A DNA stretch of 64,000 nucleotides from assembly GCF_026262505.1 (NCBI RefSeq), contig NC_067206.1, forward strand, positions 8,026,879 through 8,090,878, written 5' to 3'. Within the stretch, counting starts at the first letter, position 1, and every line of letters starts with the position of its first letter. Shown piece by piece: positions 12,093 through 22,015 of the stretch. The notes beneath the pieces were generated by a model. It was not told the DNA's origin and made no database searches. It was given only the letters and a program-made list of their open reading frames with translations. The position numbers and the translations under genes are program-made. Source of the DNA: Trichomonas vaginalis G3 (Eukaryota > Parabasalia > Trichomonadida > Trichomonadidae).

Positions 12093-12273
12093 TCCAAATT
12101 GTAAGTAAATTATTATTGCTAAGTTTATAATATACTAAAATACTAGTTTTCATCTCGTAAATTTATGAATCTCAATTTTTTTGAGAGTATCTGAATTCAT
12201 AAAGAATAATCATAAGCAAAAAATAATTGATTTCTATATGAATAAAATAAATCAAAAATCAAGAATTCTTCTG

Positions 12274-12599
12274 GATTCGGAACAATCATCATCAAATTAT
12301 TGTTTATCATCTTGCAATTGCATTGATCTGAAATTATCAGAGTCTTTAACATTGTCTTGAGGAACTTTCTTATATGGCAAATACTTCAATACTCTCTCAT
12401 GAACTTCATATAAATTTGAAGTATTTATAAGTGATCGGTGAAGTGATTGTGAAAGAAAATGACTTGACTCAGTTCAAACTTCTATAGACACCGTATCTGT
12501 GAGGTTTTGCAAAGAACGAAAGAATGAAGAATGTTTGGAAAAGTGTTAATTTATCTTCAATTTTTTTGTAATCTTTGAAGAAATATTCGAATTCCTCGT
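12274..12599 (-). pseudogene. Decayed fragment of the neighbouring 1,859-aa gene, unit C
   Basis: Same fragment as at 7,911-8,236, again aligned to 16,179-16,567 of the minus-strand gene, with the ~65-base internal loss and no open frame. It lies about 3.6 kb from its source. Confidence 0.85.
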
Positions 12600-12751
12600 T
12601 TTTTATTCTTTAAATCAAACAACATCTTGGCGCTTATTAAACATTCTTAATTCTCCTGATCCAACAACTATATATGCTATTTGTTCATTTTCAAATAGAG
12701 CAAATGTCAGATCTTATTTTAAAAAGTGACAAAATATAAATTTTTTATTGA

Positions 12752-13057
12752 TTCCAAAATTCATTTAGTTCTACAATAAATGTAAAAACATTATCATGTA
12801 CTGACGGAATTCTTGAGAAACAAGCTATTGAAAGTCAGTATACAACAATTATTATTGACAGTAGTTGTAGAATTTTATCAACACAGTGTATTGATTCTTC
12901 TTTTATAACAAATGTTACTCTTTCTGACACAATTGTTGAAATACAAGATGACCCAATCATCAATGCTCCTATTAAAGAAATTTTCTTACCTAAGTCCGTC
13001 AAAATTATCAATGAATTGGATCCTTTCAATGCATTGAGATCGCTCGAAAATATATTC
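12752..13057 (+). pseudogene. Unit D: truncated LRR fragment ending at a recombination junction
   Basis: The first ~306 bases of the LRR fragment are repeated exactly as in B and C. At about 13,057 the match stops in the middle of an LRR block and the sequence jumps to the interior of the ankyrin gene (equivalent to ~10,640). The join lies in atatattcatatgaac, with a few bases of AT microhomology. The LRR piece therefore has no end of its own. Confidence 0.88.
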
Positions 13058-14024
13058 ATATGAACAATATGAATCATTTTTGTCTATTATTTGTGACAAA
13101 ATTCATTCAAATCAAACAAATGATGAGTTGATCAATAGATTCTTAGATATCTTCCAAATTCAAAACAAATTTGATGATATTTATAATTTCCTTTCGCAGA
13201 GAGCAGATGTGAAAGATGAATCGACAATAAAAGTTGCATGTACAATCGGATTATCAGAAATCGTTGATGATCAACAAAACACAATCCTTCTCTCTGCATG
13301 TTTGAAGAACAATTACAATCTTGTCGAATCTCTTATCAACAACAAATGCAACAAAACAGCAATTAACAAAAATAAAGACAACGCAATTCTTTGTACTTCT
13401 ATCAGCGGCAGTACAAAAATATTCGATTTTCTAATTTCAAATGGCTTAGATGCCAATTAAATTAATGAAAATTCAGGAAAGAATGCATTATTAATTGCAT
13501 GTGAATGCGGAAACTTAGACTTGATCAAGCATTTAGTATCAAGAGATCCCAAAAAAGAAACTCTTTCATTTCAAGACAAAGGAAAACAAAATTGTGTTCT
13601 TCTCGCTGTTTCATCTGGCAGATGGGAAATTGTTGAGTATTTGATCCATGAAGGTGCAGATTATTCGATACAATCATTAAATAATGATCTTCCTGTTTTG
13701 AGATCAATTCGACTCGGATATCTTAAAATTTTCAAGAAATTACTTAAATATAATCATAATATTGATTTAAATGGTCAAAATGATTTTCTTTCAATCGCAA
13801 TTTCCAATCAAAAGATCGATATTATCAAATATATTCTCTCAAATTGTTTAATTCCAATCAAAGACAAACATAAAAAATTATGTCAACAATATTTGTGTAG
13901 TGATGATTCGGCAGATACTGTTGAAGTCCGAAATTTAATTGATCCAAGTTTATCTTTCATTCCTCGCTCTTCAAAATCTCAAAATAATATATTTACAAAT
14001 AAAATACATACAATAAATAAATAA
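13058..14024 (+). pseudogene. Chimeric ankyrin-repeat gene tail
   Basis: Bases ~13,062-13,381 are essentially identical to the unit C ankyrin gene (10,644-10,963). Beyond that the similarity drops abruptly to that of an older relative. The frame has a stop near 13,458, then continues as ~167 codons of ankyrin repeats (HLVSRDPKKETLSFQDKGKQ, LLAVSSGRWEIVEYLI) to a stop at 14,024. There is no BTB part, no QNEST repeat array and no membrane tail. It seems to be the 3' end of an ancestral ankyrin gene whose upstream part was replaced by array sequence. It converges on the next gene with ~20 bases between the stops. Confidence 0.8.
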
Positions 14025-14044
14025 AGAAAAAATTAGATTACAAA

Positions 14045-17000
14045 TCATGTAGAAAGTAATTTCAAAAGATTTGTAAGTTTGAGAGATGTTTCTATAGTAT
14101 TTTCAACAGACATCAATGTGCAAAGTTCGTTGAAAAGATTCTCTTTCATCTCATCATCAATTGATGATTTGTATGTAGTGAAGAAATCTAAAACTCTGTG
14201 CATTTGTTTCACACTCAAACATCCAGAATTCATCACATCAAACAAGAAAGAAAATGCAAAAGGAGTTGGTTTGATTGATACAGGGAATGCGTCATCCAAA
14301 TCAAAAGCAACTAAAGGAACAGCAGAAATAACAGACTGTTCTTGTGTTAAGTGTTGTGATTGTCTGATCATTTTGAGCAACTTTAATGCATCACTTTTCG
14401 TCATAATGTTTCGGAAAATGTCTTTCAATGTAAGAACGATTTTAGTGATGTTTTCACCAACCAAATATTCATTCATTGAAAGACATTTCATCATAAGATC
14501 TGCTGACATCTTGCAATCCCTTGTGCAGTATTGAACTGTGATGTCGAAATATGATGAAACTTTTAATGGAATTTTATCCAAAAGGAAAGACATCGCAACA
14601 AACAAATATCCAGAATTAAAAACATCTGACGTTGGAAACGCGTTCAAACAATCATTTGATAACTGTTCAAGATCATCATCAAACAATGTACGAACTAAAA
14701 TGGATAAAGGATCCTTTTTACCGCGAAAATAATTGTCGAAAACTTCAAGACAATTTGAAATTTCGCAAATCTTTCGGTATCTAATGATATAACTGTAAAT
14801 TTCATCTGCTTGTCTTTGTTTCTTTTTGTCGGCTTCTGTTTCGCAAACATTCAATGGTAATCTGTATCTAACACATATCGATTCAGCCAATGAAAGATAT
14901 TCGAACTCGATACTTTCGATTTTCATGAATTGTTGAATAACAAAAATGAAAATTTCTGCTTCAAAATTCTCAGGAAGTTTCGATGCGACAACAATGATTG
15001 AAGGAAGGTTTTCCACTGTGTTTTTCAACATCTTCGGAGTGATCTTCTCATCATAAATGAATTTAGTTACGCCTTCCAATGAAATATTTGCGATTTCAAC
15101 TGAAAACTTTTCAGTAACATTAACTGTTGATTGCAAAACAATTGATGAAATATCGATTGGTGTTTTTGACCACAATTTAACATCAAATTTATTGTCTTTT
15201 GACAATCTGTTCATAAGATTAATGATTTCTTGTTCAGAAAGAAGAGGAAGACCTTTAGACAAGTAGAAAGGTGCATCAACTTCATCCCTGATCATTTCAA
15301 TGAATCTTGCAAAAATTTCATATTTTTCAGGGATCATTTTCAGTCTTTTTATGCACCATTCCTGGGAAGGATAAGCAAACTTTGCACCAACGAATTCTAA
15401 GTAATTACTTGATGTCAACCTTGTGAATAAATTGGCAGAACTTGCTCCGATATCATGGCTTTTACTTGCAATCATTTTAATTGAATAAGCAACGTAATCA
15501 GCGAATCTTATCAATCGATTAACGGAACAAATGAACTTTTGTCTTGAGAAAATTCCTGCTCTCTTCATATCAATGACCCTTGAAATTGCTTCAGGCGAAA
15601 TCGTCGAAAATTTCGCAACTTTATCTGTTGAAAAATGAATTTGAACAACATTTTCAATAATTACAATTTTCGTGATCAAATTGAACGGAATAATATGAAT
15701 TCTCTTCGCATCAGGGACAGTTAATACATCTCCTGGTGCTTCTATTGTTAAATTCCTTCTAGAAAAGTAAAGTTGACCAATTTTGTCATTTGGCAATGTC
15801 ACTTTTGAAAATTCAAAATCGTGTCTTACAGAGTTCAAAGGTAAAATCAAATCTGGATATACTTCAAAGATGTCGTTGATGTTATTTAACACGGAAATAA
15901 CATTTACCCATTCATCAGTCTTATAATTGTTCAAGAAACCAGCGGAATTCTTTGTCAAATTCAGAAGAAAAACGTTATCCAATTGATCAGCAACTTTTTG
16001 ATAAATTTTTGTAACTTGTGAATGGAATAAATCAAAATCAAGAATTCTTGCTTCCATCAAATCAACAACGATGTAATACTTAACATTTCTTCTTAAATGG
16101 CCTATAAAGAAATCTCCAAAATGACCAATGTCTTCTGTCTTCAAATTTTTAAGGGAAATAAGAAAACCTTTCTTTTTTGAATTCGGAATAATCGTCATCA
16201 AATTATCGTTTCTCATTTTGACAATTTCTTCATATTTCATTGATCCAAAATTATCAGAGTCTTTGACATTGTCTTGAGGAACTTTCTTATATGGCAAATA
16301 CTTCAATGCTCTCTCATGAATTTCATACAGATTTGGAGTATTTATAAATGGTCGGTGAAGTGATAATTCATGTTCAAATTTGATTGTGAAAATCTTTGAT
16401 TTTTTGAGAGAATCGACAAACGAAATCGACTTGACTCTATCGAAACTCCTATAAACACCATATCTATAAGGTGTTGCAAAGAACGAAAGAATAAAGAATG
16501 TTTGGAAAAGTGCCAATTTATCTTCAATTTTTTCGTAATCTTTGAAGAAATATTCGAATTCCTCGTTGAGTCTCAATTCATCAGCGAAATCAATTGCAGA
16601 TCCTTTTTCGTATGCAGAAATGATCTTCTTGTAATCGATATCAGCACCGCATCTTTGCAAATAAGCTGTGAAAAAGAGATTTTTCACTCTTTCATTTCCA
16701 TTTTTGACAACAAAATCTAACAATTGTCTATTCTTTCCGTAGAACCATGCATAATCAACAGCTGCTGAATGATACTCTGGTAATTCATTTAATTCAAGTA
16801 AAATGTCATTGAAATCAAATGTGACAAAATTTGAAACAATTTTATCATCTTCAACTTTTGGATTTTGATTTAAAATTTCTTCTTTCGTTATCTGTGAAAT
16901 TATATTAACAGAGAGATTATCAATAATAGTAGACTGCAGTATATCAAAGAAATAATCACTACATAAATCAAAATTATTATGTAAAATATTCGAAAAAGTT

Positions 17001-19624
17001 TTTTCTAAAAACGTGACATCTTGTTTCAATTTTGTGAGTTCCAAAGCGGTTCTTTTCAAAATTCTAAGAATGTAAAATATATCTTCTCTTGCAGCCATGT
17101 ATGTTGAAAACACCGAAGCATGTTTTGTCTCTTTGTAGAATTGGAAATTTTCTGTCAAATATGAATAACTTTTGACAGCATTTGACAAAACAACATCATT
17201 TGTGAGATTTCTCAAATTATAAGCCATAACATCTGTTAAAAGAAGAATGATATTATATTTCTTAGTTAGATCTAATTGTGAAGATATCGCATTAATGAAT
17301 TCAAAGATGGAGAGACTGAGTTCTTTGAACTTATTGTTGGTTGAAATAGAATCAGTCATAAGGAAACAGAAAAACATAATAGAAATATCTCCATTTGAAT
17401 CATTTTTCGCTATTTCTTCATTGTTCTTCACAATGGAATTTGCAACATATGCAATGTTCAAAACTCTCTGGACATAATTGCCACTCATTAATGAAAGTAT
17501 TTTCCTTAATTCTTCATGCAAACTATTCATTAAATTTCTGGCAAAAACAGTATGACTTTTTGCAGGACTTTGTAAATAATCTAAAGCAACAGAATTCTCA
17601 GAAAAAGCTAAGTTAGTGAACTTCAACCTGAACTCATCAATGAATGTATTCGTGAAACTTAACATTGACATGACAGATGACAAAACCGTTGGCAAAACAA
17701 CGTCAAATTTGAAAGGAATTTTGACAAGTTCTTTCCAAGTTTGTTCTGAAGGTTGAATAACAGTTTTTTCGTCATTGTAAACCAAAACCGTTATTTTATT
17801 TATCAAATAATTCACTTTTTCCAACCATTTCTTTGAGATTGATGAGAAAATGGCTGTTTCAATCAGTTTCGTATCAGTTATTGATTGAATTAATGGATAA
17901 AACACACTATTGTTCTTAATAACCCTTGTGCATATAACTAAACAGAAATTAAGGAATTCTTGGTAAATAATTTGTATGTTCTCACAATTTGGAAAATGTG
18001 ACAAATTAATCGTTGGAAAAACCGATAAAAAGTTCTGAGAAACATTATATAAAAATGAAGAAATCTCTTTTTCTCTCATCGTCTCGAAAATATCGAAATA
18101 ATTCTTCCATGGAATAAAAAGATTTCTGGTGAAAAGTGACAATTTTGGACCAACTTTTTCTGGGTAATTTTTGTAAACTTTCAAGAACAAAGAAATGAAA
18201 TTCAAAATATTCGTCGTGTTCTCGAAAATTTCGAAGAATAAAGCCATCTCTTTCGTAGCATCTTTCTTCTCATGAATACCATCAATCTTCTGACAATTTA
18301 GTTCAAAATTTATATCGTTCAACGATAAGAAAATTGACACACAACGTTCACTGTCACTTTCTTTTGAATTATTTTGCGGTTGTTGATCCAAATCTTCTTC
18401 TGAGACATTCAAGATACCGGATAGTGTCGCGAAGATGATATTCCTGTAGTTGCTCTTGTATTGTGTCAAATACTTCGATGTTGAAAAACGGGAAATGATG
18501 GAATTTGACACTTTTATGAAAAGATTTTCTGATTCAATAATTTTCGGATTTTGAACGAGTTGGTACTCCAAAGCACCGAAAATATGCATGTAGTTGGGGA
18601 ATTTATCAGCAACAAGCTTACTTGTGCATGATTTAATGAATTGATTCACTGCAATTTTAATTAAATCTAAATGAGCACTGTAAGAAGATTCTCCAACAAC
18701 GAAATAGGTCAATGAGATCAGATATGTACCTAAAAACAAGGAATCAAGGAATTTTGACTTTTCCAGCTTTTTGAATAATGAAATAATCTTTTTATACGTT
18801 TCAAGTTCTTTCTTGTCGATCGATGGATTTCCGTAGAGAATGAACATGATGAGGAAAGATAAAACAGAGACGGATCTCTCGGACTTACCTAATTTCGAAT
18901 ATAATTTGTTGAAAATGTCTTTTATCTTATCTTTATCTGATACTTGTATAGCATTGGAAAGTTCTTTTTGATGCGTCAAGGCCATTTCTGAGAAAACACG
19001 AGTTAGACAAAGTAAAATGTATGCGTAGTTCGATTCATCGAATCTATTTATCATGTACTCCATAGACTCAATAAGGTAAAGTAGAGTTACATGGGTATCG
19101 GTCGCTGCGATCAATATTTTTGTCATATTTCCAATATTTTGAACTCCTATCTTGGATTTCACACTTGAAATAGCTTCCATTTGGTAATTAGACTTTTGGC
19201 CAATTGTTTTGATAAAGAGCGATATACAGTTTCTGTAAAGATCTTGATTATTATTGAAGAAATCATGGCTAATTATAAGAGTAGATATCATCTTTGCATT
19301 TACATCATTTGGTATTTGCGTAAAATAGGATGTAATATGAAAGAGCGATTGAAAAAAGAGCGAATTTTTGTAAGTGAGTTTTTCCAGGGCGTACTTGTTA
19401 AGATTGTTAAGAATTTGAATTATAAGATGTGTATACGGGTATGGGTCGTTCAAATTTTTGAGTGTTTCCAATGACATTTGGATTTCATCATTAGGAAATG
19501 ATAACCATAAGTCAGGGCTAAACCAAACTATACTATTATCTTCATCACTGCAAGATTTATTCAATTCATTTTGCAAACAAGTGATTATCCTATCAATTAA
19601 GTATGTTTGCGGGGAAGCACTCAT
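14045..19624 (-). CDS. Large helical-repeat protein with Sec14/PH-like segment (neurofibromin-like?)
   Basis: 1,859 aa, uninterrupted, intronless. Residues 1-1,130 and 1,400-1,859 are mostly amphipathic helices of HEAT/ARM character. Around 1,150-1,290 there is a CRAL-TRIO (Sec14)-like stretch (YYIVVDLMEARILDFDLF, then NVFLLNLTKNSAGFL). It is followed to ~1,370 by a beta-rich PH-like part, then helices with an SSANLFTRLTS...YEIFARFIEMI pattern. This order resembles the Sec14-PH module and following helical region of neurofibromin. I do not see a RasGAP domain (no FLRFINPA-type motif), so it would be a GAP-less relative, or an unrelated HEAT protein. Part of it (16,179-16,567) has been copied into the upstream tandem array. 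Existence of the gene is certain; the family call is tentative. Confidence 0.8.
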   Translation of the reverse strand: MSASPQTYLIDRIITCLQNELNKSCSDEDNSIVWFSPDLWLSFPNDEIQMSLETLKNLNDPYPYTHLIIQILNNLNKYALEKLTYKNSLFFQSLFHITSYFTQIPNDVNAKMISTLIISHDFFNNNQDLYRNCISLFIKTIGQKSNYQMEAISSVKSKIGVQNIGNMTKILIAATDTHVTLLYLIESMEYMINRFDESNYAYILLCLTRVFSEMALTHQKELSNAIQVSDKDKIKDIFNKLYSKLGKSERSVSVLSFLIMFILYGNPSIDKKELETYKKIISLFKKLEKSKFLDSLFLGTYLISLTYFVVGESSYSAHLDLIKIAVNQFIKSCTSKLVADKFPNYMHIFGALEYQLVQNPKIIESENLFIKVSNSIISRFSTSKYLTQYKSNYRNIIFATLSGILNVSEEDLDQQPQNNSKESDSERCVSIFLSLNDINFELNCQKIDGIHEKKDATKEMALFFEIFENTTNILNFISLFLKVYKNYPEKVGPKLSLFTRNLFIPWKNYFDIFETMREKEISSFLYNVSQNFLSVFPTINLSHFPNCENIQIIYQEFLNFCLVICTRVIKNNSVFYPLIQSITDTKLIETAIFSSISKKWLEKVNYLINKITVLVYNDEKTVIQPSEQTWKELVKIPFKFDVVLPTVLSSVMSMLSFTNTFIDEFRLKFTNLAFSENSVALDYLQSPAKSHTVFARNLMNSLHEELRKILSLMSGNYVQRVLNIAYVANSIVKNNEEIAKNDSNGDISIMFFCFLMTDSISTNNKFKELSLSIFEFINAISSQLDLTKKYNIILLLTDVMAYNLRNLTNDVVLSNAVKSYSYLTENFQFYKETKHASVFSTYMAAREDIFYILRILKRTALELTKLKQDVTFLEKTFSNILHNNFDLCSDYFFDILQSTIIDNLSVNIISQITKEEILNQNPKVEDDKIVSNFVTFDFNDILLELNELPEYHSAAVDYAWFYGKNRQLLDFVVKNGNERVKNLFFTAYLQRCGADIDYKKIISAYEKGSAIDFADELRLNEEFEYFFKDYEKIEDKLALFQTFFILSFFATPYRYGVYRSFDRVKSISFVDSLKKSKIFTIKFEHELSLHRPFINTPNLYEIHERALKYLPYKKVPQDNVKDSDNFGSMKYEEIVKMRNDNLMTIIPNSKKKGFLISLKNLKTEDIGHFGDFFIGHLRRNVKYYIVVDLMEARILDFDLFHSQVTKIYQKVADQLDNVFLLNLTKNSAGFLNNYKTDEWVNVISVLNNINDIFEVYPDLILPLNSVRHDFEFSKVTLPNDKIGQLYFSRRNLTIEAPGDVLTVPDAKRIHIIPFNLITKIVIIENVVQIHFSTDKVAKFSTISPEAISRVIDMKRAGIFSRQKFICSVNRLIRFADYVAYSIKMIASKSHDIGASSANLFTRLTSSNYLEFVGAKFAYPSQEWCIKRLKMIPEKYEIFARFIEMIRDEVDAPFYLSKGLPLLSEQEIINLMNRLSKDNKFDVKLWSKTPIDISSIVLQSTVNVTEKFSVEIANISLEGVTKFIYDEKITPKMLKNTVENLPSIIVVASKLPENFEAEIFIFVIQQFMKIESIEFEYLSLAESICVRYRLPLNVCETEADKKKQRQADEIYSYIIRYRKICEISNCLEVFDNYFRGKKDPLSILVRTLFDDDLEQLSNDCLNAFPTSDVFNSGYLFVAMSFLLDKIPLKVSSYFDITVQYCTRDCKMSADLMMKCLSMNEYLVGENITKIVLTLKDIFRNIMTKSDALKLLKMIRQSQHLTQEQSVISAVPLVAFDLDDAFPVSIKPTPFAFSFLFDVMNSGCLSVKQMHRVLDFFTTYKSSIDDEMKENLFNELCTLMSVENTIETSLKLTNLLKLLST

Positions 19625-20321
19625 CGGTCTATTTCAATAAATGAAATTGAATGCTGTAAGATATTGAAATTTGTTTTCAGATTTCATTACATGTGCGGAA
19701 TGTAGAATAAATATTTAAACCGAAGTATTGAAAAATTGCATTCAAGTTGATCGAAATTTTGACAATCAAGAAGCAGATTGCCATTTCGCTAAATTTTATT
19801 TAATAATATTGCAGTATATACAAAATGCTGATAATAGATAAAAGCAAAACCATAACTTTTCATGCTTATTTCTTCAATTTATAATTTAATTTCTGAAAAT
19901 TCTTACTATAAATTGCATTCACATATCACATTCATATCATATATCACCATATATTATCGAAAAGCGTAATATATGAATCAATTAGATAAGTTCCGCGTAT
20001 TCTCATGGCATTCTTTCATTGATTTAAATTTTTAGTAGTATAACTATATTAAAATGCTTTCTTGAGTCAAGATAATCAAAAAATGATAGAAAATCGAAAA
20101 TCTGAAATCTTTAGGTCAAATTTCAAATATTTCATTATTTTGTTCAATGTATGCTTTAATATTTCAAACAATAAACCTATAGATAAAATATCGTCATATA
20201 TTATCACTTTATTCTGAACTAAATTGAATTCTCGAATTTTATCAATGTAAACTATTTAAAATAATTGTGAGTAAAATCATCAAAATCAACGTTGTTTTAA
20301 AATCTTGCTATAATTCAGACT
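19625..20321. other. Intergenic region 5' of the large gene
   Basis: AT-rich with no open frame. It contains the upstream region of the minus-strand gene, but no clear initiator was found close to its ATG. It ends with the left 9-bp target-site duplicate (20,313-20,321) of the transposon that follows. Confidence 0.5.
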
Positions 20322-21378
20322 AAGGGTTTCGTTTTGCGAAAAAACGTACAATACGCAATTTCGCTAAAAAAACATTTAGCTAGCAATTTCGACCTTTGAC
20401 TCCACTCAAGACGTCACTTTTTTAATTTTGCGGTATCATATTTTTGGAAAATCTTTATGAATATTATATAAAAAGTCTCTTTAATATCTATATTTCATAT
20501 TTTTATCGATTTTTAAAGTTTTTGCGAAAAGTATTCAATTATTTTTGCTATTTGGTCGGGTAAATGTCAGATTTGCGACATTTTCTGATATGATATTCAG
20601 ATTCTACGTTGATAATAATGCTTATAGAACCCTCTTGCTATTGTGTCAAAATTGCGAAACCGATAGCAAAAATATCTCGCAATATCAAAATTGAGATATT
20701 GAGTGAATTATGCATTATAGAGATTAAAAATCTGATTTGTGAAAACATCTCATCAGTTTCTAGCTAATTCAAAAATCTTTACTATCTTATTCGATTAAAA
20801 TGAAAAGGGAATAGTTTCATTATGCTTTAAATGACAGCCTTATAATATAATCATAGTTTTCGCTCAATATGCAGCATTTTTTTTTTCGAAATCTATGGTC
20901 AATATCCTAAATACTAATTGCTTTGCATTCATATCTCTTACATTTTATATACCCACATCACTATTCATTGCTATTCCTATCTTTTTCATTTTTGTTTGTT
21001 TCTCATAATTTCTCAAAAAACATGATAACTTGATATTTGTAAATATCATACTTTATAACGTAAATAAGAACTTGACCTATTAAGAAAAGCAGTAATGAAA
21101 AGAAAATCTGAAATTCATAAAAATTACAAGTTTCTGATGACAATTAGCTTAATTAAACCAGGTACAAGATTATATAATTGTATTTTCTATCCAATTATCC
21201 ATATAATATCTTATCCAGAAAAAAAACTTGATCAATACCAAATGATTTTTTAACTAGTAAATAAAGTATTTTCTTTACACACACATTGTATATCATAGTT
21301 TTTTTTTTTTTTGGTTTCGCAAAACATCCAAAAACAAATATGCTATAAAAGTGACAATTTTAGCAAAACGAAACCCTT
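20322..21378. mobile_element. Non-autonomous DNA transposon, 1,057 bp, 9-bp target duplication
   Basis: The ends are perfect 16-bp inverted repeats: aagggtttcgttttgc at the left, and its reverse complement gcaaaacgaaaccctt at the right. The element is flanked on both sides by exactly attcagact (20,313-20,321 and 21,379-21,387). A 9-bp duplication is typical of Mutator-like and Merlin-type elements, both known in trichomonads. There is no open frame for a transposase, so this is an internally deleted or MITE-like copy. Perfect TIRs and duplication suggest a fairly young insertion. Confidence 0.9.
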
Positions 21379-21387
21379 ATTCAGACT

Positions 21388-22015
21388 TTTATTGCATTTT
21401 AATTTAGAGGTTTTTAAATCTTCATCATTCAATTTTCAGAATGCTTCAAATCCTTGTTTCCTGGCTTGGAATTAATAGCAACCCAAAAAACGGGTTTTAT
21501 TGAACTAATATTAATGTAATGGCCGCATAAATCTTTATAACCATGTTTTAATTTAAAGCATTTTGACATTTGTTTTATACTTTTTGAATACACTGCTCCA
21601 GATGAAGATTTATATTGTTAGACTTGAATAAACGGTCTCATATAACACATTTTTTGCTCTGTCATTTATTCAAAGGCAGGAAACAAAGATTTTAAAATTT
21701 TAAAAACCTCCAAATGAATTGATAATTAGCATCAGATTTGTAGCACAATTTTTAAAATTGCATAACTTTTTATGATTTTGCTCTCAATTATTTTCAATAG
21801 TTTACATCAAAAAGATTTTGATTGTGGGTAGTTGCGGTTTTTTGAGATGAAATAGGTCAAGAAATTTTTACTCAGTTCTTGAAGAAAATCTTTAGGTTGC
21901 AAACTGGCAATAAATCTTTGGAAAACTGGCAGTTTCAAAATAATTTTATTATTTTACAAGTATTCAATTTAAAAAAATCTATTGATAATTTTGAAAGTCG
22001 ACAAAAGTGACTTGA
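21388..22015. other. Intergenic region upstream of the kelch gene
   Basis: No gene seen. Near its end is acaaaagtgac, 13 bases before the first kelch ATG. On the opposite strand this reads as a TCACTTTT initiator-like motif. Confidence 0.5.

Larger units (their letters stand above)
8388..12751 (+). repeat. Tandem unit C (4,364 bp)
   Basis: Same content and order as unit B: LRR fragment, spacer, BTB/ankyrin gene, neighbour-gene fragment. The 73-base length difference comes from the minisatellite and small lesions in copy B. This is the only unit with an uninterrupted ankyrin gene. Confidence 0.92.

Noticed and set aside
14079-19640. Plus-strand frames of 60-150 codons
   Set aside because: They are antisense to the uninterrupted 1,859-codon gene and have no recognisable domains.
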